Shown one piece after another: positions 32,947 through 44,783 of a DNA stretch of 64,000 nt. The stretch comes from Microcyclospora pomicola (Eukaryota > Ascomycota > Dothideomycetes > Capnodiales): the NCBI GenBank assembly GCA_002786065.1, contig NHNY01000031.1, positions 249,510 to 313,509 on the forward strand. Direction: 5' to 3'. The notes below the pieces were generated by a model, which made no database searches, had not been told where the DNA came from, and was given only the letters and a program-made list of their open reading frames with translations. The number at the start of each line of letters is the position of its first letter. The first letter of the stretch is position 1. A program made the position numbers and the translations under genes.

Positions 32947-34476
32947 ATGGCAAACCAGCAGATTCAGTTTGCCGAAACGATTCGGGCGATGAAGCTCGCT
33001 ATCAGACGGCAGACCTCGGCCAGCGATGACAGTGACAGCGACGAGTCTCTCCACGCCGCGAGCAATCGAGGACACAAGCTGAATAGCCGGGCCAGACACA
33101 TTCGCGAGGGTCGCCTGAATACCACTGGCGGGCAGAGCTACAAGCGAAAGGTCTTTCACGCTGGGTACGAGCGAAACATCATCGCCAAGCGACCGAAAGT
33201 CTACGACGACGAGGGAGAGGTCATCTACCCCGAAGACCTCCCCAGTGATGCCGACGAAGACGACTATCCTGGCCCGGACGCTGTCGAGGCAGATCCGTTC
33301 GGCCAAGTTCGACTCGAGCTGTTGCTACGGCCACTCACGAGCGCGGCAGACCTACCCGAGCACCCGAGTTTGAGCCAGGCGTATACGAGCACAGCATTGA
33401 GTCAGATGGCAGAAGAGGCGGCGGAGATGGTGAGGAGGGAAAAGGCGACGCTTTGGAAAGCCAAGAGGTTGTTGGAACGCTTCCGAGGGGATGGGATGTT
33501 CATGTCAGGCGAGCGGTTCACAACCGAGCAAGACGCGTTGCTGCTACAGGATAAGGATGAAGGGACGGACAGTGCTCTGCAAAGTCTCGCGTTGGGGGAG
33601 GCTTCGCAGCAGGGAATGGAGACTGATGCAAGGTCCTTCGGCTTTGAAGATGAGCAGCAAGAAGACACGCAAGCGGGCGCAGACGCCATGGACGGCATTG
33701 AGACAAGAGACCATGTCGAAAACAACCTGCCTAGCGCAGTAGAACAAGACAAAGTCGAGTCGAATGGCGAAACAACCTTGGCTCCACCAAATGGATTGAA
33801 TACCACCGAAGCTGCAGCCGATGCTACAAATCAACCCACAGACCTCCTACAAGACCACGATGACCCCAGCGACGACAACTCCGCCAGTCGCTCCAGCGCC
33901 AACGCCCCGTCCCATCGCATGACCACACGCGCGCGAGCTCGATCCCCACAGCTCGCCAACTCGCCCTCTCCCGCCCCGTCCGATTCCGGCTCGACCTCCA
34001 TCCCAGCCGTTCACCCCTGGTTCCTCGCCCCGACGACCGCACTCTCCGATCGTGACCTCGGCCTGCCCGCGCCTGAAGCCGAAGACACGCGCAAGCTGCT
34101 GCTACTCTACGTGCAGAAGCAAGAGAACGTAGTCCGGCAGCTCGAAGCGCTGTACGCGGGGCTGCAGCGGACCGACCGGCTGCGCAAGGGGGTGTGGCAG
34201 GCGTGCAAGGCCGAGGGCCACATGATCCCGACCGCCGACGGCAAGGGCGTCATGACGGAGATGAGCGACGGCGAGGACTGGTGCGACGTGACGGACTGGA
34301 ACCTCGGCCCGAGCGACCTCAAGGACGGGCGGCTGGAGAAGGGCAAGGATGAAGTGGAAGATCCGGCCGAGGAGGAAGGTAGGAGGGTCGGCGGTCGACG
34401 GCGCAGAGTCGTTGGCAGGCAGGGCGGTGCTGCGGCTGCGGCTGCTGCGGCTACGACTGGTGATGGCGGGAAGTAG
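32947..34476 (+). CDS. RXT2: RXT2-like subunit of the Rpd3L histone deacetylase complex
   Basis: A single exon of 509 aa. The N-terminal 190 residues match the RXT2 N-terminal domain: a conserved block around FHAGYERNIIAKRPKVYDDE, then LELLLRPLTSAADLPEHPSL and a helix ending in RFRGDGMFMSGERF. Rxt2 is a scaffold-type subunit of the large Rpd3/Sin3 deacetylase complex, which represses promoters and is conserved in fungi. The middle is acidic and low complexity (Asp/Ser-rich, about 200-330). A second ordered region, about 345-430, carries a coiled-coil-like helix (KLLLLYVQKQENVVRQLEAL). The C-terminus is basic and Ala-rich with a run of eight Ala. No enzymatic motif is expected. Together with HIR1 it makes two chromatin regulators in the window. 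Confidence 0.88.
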   Translation: MANQQIQFAETIRAMKLAIRRQTSASDDSDSDESLHAASNRGHKLNSRARHIREGRLNTTGGQSYKRKVFHAGYERNIIAKRPKVYDDEGEVIYPEDLPSDADEDDYPGPDAVEADPFGQVRLELLLRPLTSAADLPEHPSLSQAYTSTALSQMAEEAAEMVRREKATLWKAKRLLERFRGDGMFMSGERFTTEQDALLLQDKDEGTDSALQSLALGEASQQGMETDARSFGFEDEQQEDTQAGADAMDGIETRDHVENNLPSAVEQDKVESNGETTLAPPNGLNTTEAAADATNQPTDLLQDHDDPSDDNSASRSSANAPSHRMTTRARARSPQLANSPSPAPSDSGSTSIPAVHPWFLAPTTALSDRDLGLPAPEAEDTRKLLLLYVQKQENVVRQLEALYAGLQRTDRLRKGVWQACKAEGHMIPTADGKGVMTEMSDGEDWCDVTDWNLGPSDLKDGRLEKGKDEVEDPAEEEGRRVGGRRRRVVGRQGGAAAAAAAATTGDGGK

Positions 34477-35045
34477 CATAAGCATGTCCTTCATGGGGAT
34501 GAGCCGCTGGCTAGGTACGATTCTAGGTGAAGCTTTTACCAAAGTCTACCTACTTCTACGTATCCATGTCGTACCCTACTCATCGAGGAAGAAGCTGTGC
34601 TCAACTTTCCCCTGATATCCTCGCGACACCATTCTAGCTACGTCCTAAGGACTACACTTCACGCATCAAACAGTAGACGTCAGAGATGTATGCAAGGCAA
34701 TCCCATACAAAGCTACATAAACTGATCTTAAAGTAAGATTGGAAAAACAAAACGAGTCCATATCGAAGGGTATCATCATCATCCAAGCGCCGTTCCAGAA
34801 TAAACACCAAACTCGTGCAATTTCCCCCCGATAAACATGCAACAGGCAGCTGGGAAGAGATATGCGAGTATGCAAGGAAGATCTGCTGGCCAGCGCAGAT
34901 CGGTAGATGCACTCACACACAGCCCTCGGTAGCCATTATAGCAGCGCCTCTTCGCGCGCAAATGCAGTATTTCCTCACGTAAATGTCCATGCATATCCAT
35001 GTCCATATCCCAGCCGCGCTCTCTGGGTTCTCATCCGACGGGACC
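34477..35045. other. Convergent 3' region between RXT2 and the giant repeat gene
   Basis: 570 bp containing the 3' flanks of two convergent genes. AT-richer than the neighbouring coding DNA; no ORF with coding character. Confidence 0.5.
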
Positions 35046-38000
35046 TCAAAGCCCAGCGATCTTCTTCAGCCAGCTCCCTCTCTTAGGAGCAGCGGCGGGT
35101 CGCGCATCCCAGGGCTTGCCGCCCATCTCGTTGTATCCCAGACTGTTGACGGGTCCTCCAGCACCCGCGTAGCTGTTCCTCTTGCGGTCGTGGGAGACGC
35201 TGCCGTCGCTGCTGCGCACGCCATCGCCCTCGCGGCGGCGGCTGCTGTATCCGTCCGTCGCACGCTCGCGCTCGCGACGTTGCTTGTGGCGGAGCTCTCG
35301 CGCGGTGGTCTCGTCGAGAGCATCGGGCGTGATGTCGGGAGCGAAGTAGACGGGGGCATCGATGATGGTGCCTTCAATGGGAGGGGGAGGGGGCGGTGAG
35401 GAGTTCACCGAGTGGACCCAGGATGCGGTTTTGTCACCGCCGGGCTTGAGGAACGGACGCGCACCGTCAGCATCCGGCGGTGACGCCCTGCTCGCACCTC
35501 TGGAAGTCTGCTCACCGTTACGCTTATCATAGTATCCACTGTCACCCGCAGGGGTGTCATAAGTTGAACGGCGGCGCGAGCTACGCGCAGGATCTCTCTC
35601 AGCTCTCGGGTCCATGGACCGGCGAACGCGGCGTTCCTCACGTCGAATGCGGCGCGCTTCGTCATCTTCAGATGCGCGATCGACGGTGGAACGACGGCGA
35701 TCAGCAGCCTTTGGGCGGGTTGTCGCAGCTTCCTCCTCCGCACGCTGCCGATCCTTCTCACGACGGCGCTCGCGTCGTTCGGCGGCTTTCGCTTCTTCCT
35801 CACGCGCAATACGTTCATCCTCAGCGCGCTTCTGCTCGCGCTCGGCACGACGCACGCGGCGACGCTCCTCGCGTTCTTCGTCATCTCGAACGAGACGCTC
35901 TTCCTCCTCACGTGCTTGAGCTCGGCGAGCATCCTCCTTCTCGCGGCGACGAGCATCGCGATCCTGTTCTTCAGCAGCCTCACGTTCTTTGCGTGCACGA
36001 CGCTCAGCACGACGAGCTTCTCTAGTCGGGTCTTCGGCCTCAGTCATCGGAGCTGCATCTGTGAGACCGTCCGCGTCCGAGGGCTTGCGCGAGCGACGGA
36101 CTTTGCGGTCATCACGACGCAGACGCTTGGCAGCATCCTCTTCGTACACGGAGCCGCGCTTGCGCCGAGACATGCCGTCTTCACTCTCGTACGCCTTGCT
36201 TTGACGACGATCGGGCGTCGGACGCGAAGAGCCAAACGCACCGAGCAGACCGCCGATCAGCCCAGCTTTCTTCGAAGCAGTTGTGCTCGACCTCTTCAGA
36301 GCCGGCCGGACGAAGTCATTAGCGTCATCAGACCGGCGAGAAGTGTCCACCATAGGTTCATCATCTGCAAGACCACCAGACATCATGCCAGATTCGCGCT
36401 TCGATTTTCGTGCGCGTTTGTCTCTTGAGGATTCGTACGGTGGCATATCCTTGGCAGAGTCCTCTGGAGGATCGACCATCTCCACATCGTCGTCATCGTC
36501 GATGGGATACGGGTCCGGCACTCTGCGAGATCGGGTCTTCTCCCGCGTAGATTTACTGCGCGAGACACCCATGACCTTGGCAGCCTTTCCAGACATCTCG
36601 GCACCATCATCGGGAGGCGGAGACATGAGACCGGCATCGTCCACCGCGACAGACTGCCGACGTGACGATGAAGGTATTTTTGTCGATCTTGATCGTGATG
36701 GCGTCGAAGCCATACCGAACATGGCTCCGAAACTTGCACCTCGGGACGTTCCAGGTCGTGACTTCGAGGCGCTCTTACCGTCCTTGTCAGAGCCAGAAGA
36801 TCGCGATGATTTCTCTAGTGGATCCTTCTCGGTGGGTTTGCGCTCCGACTTAGAGCGAGAGAGGCCAGAAGGTCGGTCCTTCGTAGGCGATGTGACATCC
36901 CTAGACCGCGATTCCTTCTTCGCGCTTGCCTTCGGGGGTGGTGGCGGCGTCGCACCCCAGAAACCCCACGAGGTGGTCTGTTGATCGCGCACGACTTTTG
37001 GACGTTCCTTCTTCGCGGATTGGGATTCCCTCTTAGATGGCTTCTCGGGCGGTGGCGTTGGCAACGGATCGGCGTCCGCAAGGTCTACCAGATCAGCTAC
37101 AGGCGGAGGCTCCTCGACGACCGGCGATTTGACTTCCTTCTTAGCTGATTTGGAAGATGACTTCTTGTCTTTGGATGATGATTTCTTGACTTCAGCTGGC
37201 ATACCTTCCGTGGGAAAGAAGTCAAGAATCTCGTCACCGGGAAAGCCACCAGGTATCGGTGACGCGGGCGGTGGCGGGGCGACGGCGACGGGCTCAACAG
37301 CCGTATCCTTCTTGGAGGACTTGGAGGTCGAGGACTTCTTGTCTTTGGACTTCTTGACCTCTGGCGATGGGGGAATGATCACGACCGGGTCGAATGCGTC
37401 TGCAGCTTCGGGCTCGGGCTCGGCGGGAGGTGGGGTCGGCAGCGCCTCTTTCTTCGACGACTTCTTCGATGGCTTCTCGGCTTCCACTTCACCACCTTGC
37501 AACGCTTTGATCCGGTCGGCGATGCTGGAACTCTTGACGCTGGCTTTGGTCTTGCTCGTCGACTTGGGAGGCGACGTGGCCGACTTCCACAGGTCGTCTT
37601 CTGGTGCCTTCTCTTTACCGGCCCGCTCGGAGTCCTGATTGGTCAAAGCGTCGGAACCAATCTCTTTCGCGGGAGCGGCTTTGGGGGTGGATTTAAGCGA
37701 AGAACCCCAGAATCCCCAGCCATCCGACTTCTTGGGCTCATCCAGAAGGTCCGCTAGCTCATCGGCCGTCGGCTCGAAGTCAGGCTCAGCCGCTGGTTCG
37801 ACTGGTGCCGCGACGGGCTCCTCTTTCGGTACCGCCTTTCTGCTGACCTTGGAGTCGCTCTTGGACGCCTTGTCGCCGCTCTTCTTCTTGCTGTCTTTGT
37901 CCTTGTCTTTCGATGACGATTTCTTAGCGGGCGGAGGTGCAGCTGGTTCATCCAGATCTAGCATGTCGTTGGGGTCATCTCCAAGTGCCTCAGCAAAAGC

Positions 38001-41000
38001 CGCTTCTTCGTCAGCTTTGCGCTTGGCTTCTGCTTCCTCTGCAGCTTCCTTCTCGGCCTTCTCCTTCGCTTCCTTCTCGGCTTTCTCTTTGGCTTCTTGC
38101 TCCTTCTTCTCCTTCGCAATCTCCTTGGCCGTCTTAGCAGGAGTCTTGCTGCCCCAAAGACTGCTTCCCCAGCTTGATGTCGCCGATGCTTTGGGCTTCT
38201 TCTCTTCTTTGACTTCCTCGGCCTTGGATTCCGGTTCGGGCTCCGGCTCCGGCTCTACAATTTTCTCGAGTGTATCGTCAGACTTCTTCTTTGACTTGGA
38301 ATCTGCAACTTCCTCGATCTTCGAAGCACCTTTCTTGTCCTTCTTGCTTTTCTTCGTACTCGTAGCCGTAGTACTGAAGCTCCAGGGATCATTGCTCGTC
38401 TCCTCTAGATCGAGAAGGGCGGGTTCAGGGTCAGGAGGCGGTGCCTCGATGAGCTTGTCCTTGGGCGGCTCAGGGTCGGACGATTTCGCGCCCTTCTTTT
38501 TCTTCTCCTTCGTACCTACATTGCCCCAAGTACCCCAGCGATCATCGTCGGCAGCTTTCTCTTGCACTGACTCCGGCAATACAACTGATGCGCCAGGACT
38601 GGCATCCGTGACCTCGGTAATGCCCTTGAGCTTGTCCTTCTTGCTTGCCTTCTTCTTCGTACCGGTCGTCCAAGAATCTGCCCAATCGTCATCGCCTTCG
38701 GTTTTACCCTCGTCGACAGTATTTGCTGATAATGTCTCAGATTTGGAAGCAGCGACCACTGGGAGTGCAGTGATATCCGCTTTAGTCTTCTTCGTCTTGC
38801 TTGATTTCGCAGTGCCCCATCCACTCATGAAGTCATCCAGCTCATCTGGATTCTCCTGTGCGGGTTCCGGTTCCGCAGGGGGAGGTGGCGGGGAAGCGAT
38901 CTCTTCTACCACCGCGCCTTTCTTGCCCTTCTTCGTCTTCTTGGTGCTGATCGAAGGCGTCAACCAATCATCGTCCACCTTTGGCTCCTCGACGACTGGC
39001 GTAGGTTCTGGAGGCGGGGGAGTCGGCTCAGGCTCAGGCTCGGTCTTGCTGCCCTTCTTCTTCTTCTTGTCCTTGGCCGAAGTTGAGCCCCATCCTCCAA
39101 ACCAATCGTTCCCTTCCTTTTTCTCCTCTTCGTCTTTCTCTTCCTTGAGAGGTTCAGATTCAGGTTCCGGCTCTGGGATGACGGGAGGCGGCACAACCTC
39201 TTCGATGATCGCGCCTTTCTTTCCCTTCTTCGTCTTCTTGCCTGTGTCCCATCCACCATCCAACCAATCGGTGGTTGGCTCCGCAGCAGCAGAAGTCGTG
39301 CTCGGCGTAGGCTCGTCCAGCGAACCTAGGTCGAAGGCGTTCTTCTTTTTCTTCTTCGTGTCCTTCGAAGAGCCCCAGATATCCACGTCAGCGGTAGTCT
39401 CCACCGGGTCGGGTACGGGAGGTGGCTCTGGGTCGGCAACAACCCCTTTGGCATTCTTCTTCGCCAGCTTTTTCTTCTCCTTGGCCGATAGCCCAAAGCC
39501 TCCCCACAGATCGTCGTCCGCTTTCGCATCTTTGTCATCCTTCTTCTCCTCTTCCTCAGGCTCGGGATCGGGGACAGCAACGACAGGCTCTGGCTCCGGC
39601 TCAGGTTCCCAAGCCGAGCCCTTCTTCTTTTTCTTCTTGTCTTTGCTGCTCACGACTGCGGCCCATGGATCGACTTCGACCTTGGTCTCGGGAGGCGGGG
39701 GCGGTGGTGGCTCGACGATCGGCTCCGGCTCAGGTTCAGCTTTGGCGCCCTTCTTCTTCTTATCCTTCTTGCTACTTGCTGTCGTGAACCCACCCCAAGT
39801 GTCCTCCTCAGGTGGCTTCTCTTCTGCCTTGCTGGACAGGCCGAGGTCGATCTCCGCCTCAGGCTCATCGAAGCTGAAGTCAAAGGCGTTGGTCTTCTTG
39901 TCCTTCTTCTTCTTGGAGCTCGTCGTTCCCCAGGTATCCTCTACCACCGGGTCCTTCTTTTTGTCATCGATACCTCCAAAGCCCCAGGAGGCGCTACCTG
40001 CTCCTGTCCCTGCATCCGCGTCGCCACCGGATCCCCATCCTCCACCCCATCCACCGCCGAAGCTAAACCCGTTGCTAGTCTTGGTGTCTGCGGTTGATCC
40101 TCCAAGGCCAAAGTCAAGATCGATCTTGGGAGCGGCTTTATCGTCGTTGAGATTGATGTCGTCGAATTTCATGTCAGTGTCCTGCGACGTGGCCGCCGGT
40201 GCTGCAGCAGGTTCGTTCTATCGCAATGTTAGGAAATAAGCTCAATCGCGTGCACGAGATCCAAATAGGCAGAGTGCATAGTGAGGCGGTGTGAGGTACA
40301 GCGAGCCGCCCGTCAACCGTCGTGCATATCGATATGCGTGAGATTGCGGAGTAAGGGCCAGCCACACGCTAGAGCCTCATGAGCTTGCTTCCAACCCCGG
40401 CTACACACGTGATTCGCCCGGCCATGGAATTGGTGGCAAAACATGGATGTGCAAGATGTAGCAGCGATAATGATGAAATGCGGTGCAATGCCCGACATAC
40501 GTACCTTGCCCTTTTTGCCTTTCTTCTTCTTCGCGGCCCCAAATCCTCCCCAATCGTCGTCTGCGTTCTCTCCGCCAGCAGCGCCGTTGGTCGCGTCCTT
40601 GGACTCGGCCTCAACGACTGGCGGTGGTTCAGGAACAGGGTCTGGTTCTGCAGCGCCTTTCTTGCCCTTCTTACCCTTCTTCCCGACCGGCGCGAAACTT
40701 CCCCAGTCATCGACCGGGTCGGGTTCGTTGGCCGCCTCGCCTGCGTCGTTTCCAGTCGCTCCAGCTTCGGCTTCGGCAGCGGCCGCCTCTTCCTCCTCTT
40801 TCTTCTTCTTCTCGGCCTCTTCCTCTTCATACAGCTCCCAAGCATTCTTCTTCTTCTTTTTCTTGTTCTTCTTACCACCGCCAGCCATCCAATCGTCGTC
40901 GTCGTCACCGCCGCCGCCGCCGCCGCCCGGAGGATCGCCCCCAGCACCGCCTGCATCTGCACCGTTGCCGGCACCTCCATCGCCTTCGTTCCCTCCAGCA

Positions 41001-41530
41001 CCGCCTTCTGCGGTGTCGTCCTTTTTCTCCTCTTTATCGTCGCCCCATATGTCGGCTTGCTTCTGAGCTCCTCCTTTCTTCTTCTTCCCGTGACTATAAA
41101 TGCCTTGCGGCGAAGTCCAATCAATGCCGGAGTCGTCCAATTGGCGCTTATCGTGGATTATGAGCTTCTCCCCAGCAAAAGGCGACGAGGCGATCGCGTG
41201 CACTGTCGCCCATGCTTCCGTCGTGTTGTAGTCCGGCGGCGAGTCATTCACGCTGTCTTGGTAGGAAGGAGGTGATTGTACATCTTGTGATGCCACATTC
41301 AAAGGCTTGAACAAATCCCGAGGGACCACTTTTGTTGTCGGCAATCGCCCTCGCGCGTTTTTGGCAGCACCACCACTTCGCAGCTGCTCCCAAAAGCTCA
41401 CGAGAGCTGTGATGCGATCTTCCAAGTCATGTCGTCGGTCATCCGTACCAGTCTTCGATTGACGGATGCCTCGTCTGTGCGAACCGCGGACAAGGTGGTC
41501 TCCTTTGTAAGCTGCAACTGATGTTGCCAT
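35046..41530 (-). CDS. Giant low-complexity protein with about 20 acidic-Trp-polyLys repeats
   Basis: No family recognised. Exon 1 (40505-41530) and exon 2 (35046-40217) join across a 287-nt intron (GTACGT...ATAG) to a 2065-aa protein. Residues 1-130 are non-repetitive and carry two PPxY motifs, PPSY at 87-90 and PPDY at 98-101. From about 140 to 1050 there are roughly 18 degenerate units, each an acidic patch, one or two Trp with Gly (DDWGGF, NDWFGGWGS, DPWAAV), a Lys cluster (KKDKKKKG) and a Pro-Glu linker (EPEPEP). Two units end in DPW plus a small residue. Isolated WGFWG motifs recur near 1177 and 1427. About 1740-1850 is an Arg/Glu-rich segment likely to form a long charged helix, and the protein ends GSWLKKIAGL. 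No membrane segment or enzyme motif is seen. The frame opposite exon 2 is also open for 866 codons, which reflects codon bias, not a second gene. Alternatively, exon 1 and exon 2 are separate genes, the second starting at 40172. Confidence 0.72.
38140..41130 (-). repeat. Degenerate repeat array coding for acidic-Trp-Lys units
   Basis: In-frame tandem array inside the giant gene, interrupted by its 287-nt intron. The units are about 35-60 codons apart, share the order acid-Trp/Gly-Lys cluster-Pro/Glu linker, and differ enough in nucleotides to look old rather than recently expanded. Confidence 0.7.
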
Positions 41531-43244
41531 TGATTGCAGAGAATCTGATTATGCTGGAATTTGACGAGGGCGAGATCATGGAAGGCGAGCGGGGCGTCGA
41601 AAAGCGAGGCCGAGGAAAAGGTCGCGAGCTGTTTGAAGGGGAAGGCAGGGTCGCGAGAGTCGCGAGATGCTTATCGCAATGGCGATCGGACGGACGTATA
41701 ATGGTGTGTAGGTGTCAGACTCCAGGAGAGGAGGATTTGAGGAAGAGCACAAAGGACTCGCTTGCCGAGAGGTCGACGCTGAAGAGTGTGTGTGTGTGGC
41801 CAGCCAACTAATTCAGACAAACCCCTGCCGTTGGTGTATCGCGCCAAACGGTTTAGCGATAGCCCGTGCGACCATTAGGAGGACTCCGTCATGGCGAAAA
41901 GATCCGTCATATCAATGTCCGTCAAGGTCGATGTATTCAGTGACAAGTAATATCATTACACAGCATAGCAGGGGAGAAGACCAGGAGGTGTTGGTTGTAG
42001 CGCTTCCATAAGGATACATACTACCACAACACCCAAGGTGTCGTTCTGACGCGAGAAATTTGCACGCCCGAATCGCTCTCCTGCATGCGCCGGGTCGGGC
42101 ACCTGCTGCATGCAAGATTGACGACGGACAGCATCTGCCGCAGCGGCCAAATCCTCGAGGGCTGCAGGAAGAAGCAAACTCGTCGTCTGTTTGCTGGCGG
42201 GCCTCTTCACCGCTACATTGGCGGATACCACCTCTGGCCAGTTAGGTCGTCGGCTTAGACCCTCGCATGACTTAAGCTGTTCGTAGGCGCAGCTCACTAA
42301 CATGTACCGGGGGCCAACCATGGGAGCTTCGGCGGATTATGCGCTGCAGACGGCCCAACCACGATTCATCCGCTCCACCCTCGAAGCTCCGCCTAGCGAG
42401 CGAATGGCATGGGTGGCACAAATCAGAGCGTCCAGAGAGGCAGGCTCGGCACGAATCGGACGCCATTCGGGACCCAGTGATCCTTTCTTGGTTCTGGTAA
42501 GTAATGCTGATGATGTTTCGAAACGTGTCGTCCAGGCATGACCGCAACTGTGACGACATTGGAGCCTCGATGGGCGCTGAAGTGGACATTGAAGTCCATC
42601 ATAGAGTAATAATAACAGGCGACTGCTCTCGTGATCACCTCGTGGTGAGCCGCTATCATATTGGCCTACGGGCGCCATCGCCACAGTGTCTCAGCAGCAT
42701 GCGTGTCGGCCGTGGTATACGTATCGACCCTGTGGCGGTTTGGAGGAGGTCATGCATGTGTACCTTATCTTGTGATGATATGATGTTGCAGGCAATCTGA
42801 GACAACGAGTTCATGCATGGATAGATTATTGTCAAGGGTCGCCCACACATATGTTCCACACATATACTCCATCCCTTGCCTCGCGATCAGGACTGCATCC
42901 AGTCCAATTCCAGCCGCAAGTTCCTCGGAGATACTCATGTCACGAACGATATGACCTTGGATGCGAATCTCGCATGCATGTGTTGCCACTTGTGCCATGT
43001 TGGCGTGTAGGTGCACTTACGGTGGCCTTTGGGCAGCCTGGCATATCTTGTGCAGCGAAGCGAGGCGGCCGCGTAAGGCGTGCCCCCATGTAATTGAGCA
43101 AGTGATGCACCAATACTACATTCTATGCGGACGAGTTCGAGTCTAAGGAGGTGCTATGACAGCAATATTCTAGTCCTACGTACTCGCAACCTTTCATCAA
43201 TACAATACGTTCGCCGGCAATTCCGCCACAGTCTCGATCCTGGA
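41531..43244. other. 1.7 kb gene-free region
   Basis: Holds the promoter of the giant gene (a start codon at 41530 on the minus strand) and the 3' flank of the GNAT gene. Short ORFs up to about 120 aa lack coding character. No repeat or RNA gene recognised. Confidence 0.45.
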
Positions 43245-43959
43245 TCACTGCTTCATCTTAGGTTGCCGAAGCATCCCTCTCCTCACGTCTGGCTCCTCGA
43301 TGCCAAAAGGTCTCATATCCATGTCCACCTGTTTCACGACCTCAAACCCGTGCTTCTGGTACAGACGCCAAGCTGACGGGGACGACATCATACAGGCCAA
43401 GATGCCCCTGCTGTCAGCTTCGTCACATCCCCACTGCACCAGCATGTCTCCCGCCCCTCGTCGTTGGTGGTCTGGGTGTGTGGCCAAGATTTGAAGATCT
43501 GTCTCATCCATGAGCACATTCCTCAATGTGGGCAGGAGAATCGTCCATGTACTCACATAGATGCGGCCGCCCCCGAACATGTTCGTTCATGAAGGCTATG
43601 GAGATGGGCTTCATCGTCCTCATCACACTCAGGCCAAACTCTTGTGGTACCGCCCCTTCATTCTCCGCCGGGGCAGGAGGTTCTTGGATTAATTCAGGCT
43701 GTGGTTCCGCACGTATGCGCCAGAACGCTCCAGCAACGACCTCGCCAGTCTCCGTATCGGTGACCTTTAACCACACATTCTCTCCGTTCGATGCAAAGTT
43801 GGCGTGAGTGTACTCTTCTACCATCTTCTCGCGCGGTTCGCCCTTGAGATCGTGCTGGTTCATAGCCAGCATCGCGGGCCACTGTGCCATGGCCGCAGCA
43901 TCGATGCGGCCCCAGGCTGGAATGTCCTGTTCTTCCATCGGTCCGAGTTCGAGTGGCAT
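43245..43959 (-). CDS. GNAT-family N-acetyltransferase
   Basis: Transfers acetyl from acetyl-CoA to an amine; the substrate is not predictable. Two exons, 43557-43959 and 43245-43498, flank a 58-nt intron (GTGAGT...ACAG) and give 218 aa. The join restores RPHLYLQILATHPDHQRRGA, which runs from strand beta4 into the acetyl-CoA loop (motif A, R-R-G-A-G). The segment AWRLYQKHGFEVV is the usual C-terminal GNAT helix and strand. The N-terminus MPLELGPMEEQDIPAWGRI is typical of the fungal GNATs that begin with a strand and helix for substrate recognition. Unspliced, each exon gives only a partial ORF, which would be misread as two genes. It diverges from PRP40 with 824 bp between the start codons. 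Likely cytosolic. Confidence 0.87.
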
Positions 43960-44783
43960 CTTGCCGTGCTTGAATATGTAGCTTTTTGTGATGTCCTAAG
44001 TACGACCGATCAGCCCCATTGCATGTCCAGTGCTTCGCCTACGATACCTACAATGGACTCAATATCGATGGTGGAAGTCAACGCAAGTCACCAGGACTCG
44101 GGATCACAAGTGTATTAGACAGGAAGGTGCAGACAAATCGGCTTCGAGACCAAGTCAATACGAGCAGTAGAACTTGGGTCCAGATGGAAACATATATTGA
44201 TGTCGAATGAATGCGTGTTCGCTGTTCCTCCTGTTCATATACAGCACTTTCGTCTCGATGCTACCTTACCATTCTGCATCCTTCACGCCCTACGCCAAGC
44301 CTCCATTACACCTCTGTAGTCAGCTCTCGCGAGGTAGATCGCTCTGCACTCAGCCATCTCGCGTATATGTGATGCCACCGGCGACGTCCATAGCTCTGTG
44401 TTGGTGTCGGCATGGACCTGGAAACACGAAAGAGGCTCGACATAGCAGGGCAGATGTTGACTTCGTGAGCCGGATCCCCGTAGGAGCCATGTTGATGTGT
44501 CTTTGAACTCAAAGCGATAGTTATGCATACAACCTCAGAGTCCATAGTGCCGGTTGCAGCGGCCACATACCTCATTCATCACACGCGACTTTCACATCAG
44601 TCTGTCAGTAGAAGATGTCGCGTGGCTCTCTTCTGATCACCTTAGGCGCTGAGTAAGCCGCAAGCACGGATCTGCCTGCAAAGCACGCTAGCGGATAATT
44701 CTATAGAGCTTCTGGCTTCACTGTCCACTCCGAACCAGGACGACACACGCCACGCCAGCCACTGTCGCCGCTGCGCTGCTAAC
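43960..44783. other. Divergent region between GNAT gene and PRP40
   Basis: 824 bp containing both promoters. No coding ORF or clear core promoter element seen. Confidence 0.45.

Noticed and set aside
37639-40239. 866-codon open frame on the plus strand
   Set aside because: It lies exactly opposite the giant repeat gene and reads as Ser/Phe/Pro low complexity, the complement of Lys/Glu/Gly codons. It has no domain and no independent promoter.
41531-43244. Search for a transposon or insertion in the 1.7 kb gap
   Set aside because: No terminal repeats, transposase motifs or strong AT-skew of a mutated repeat were visible.
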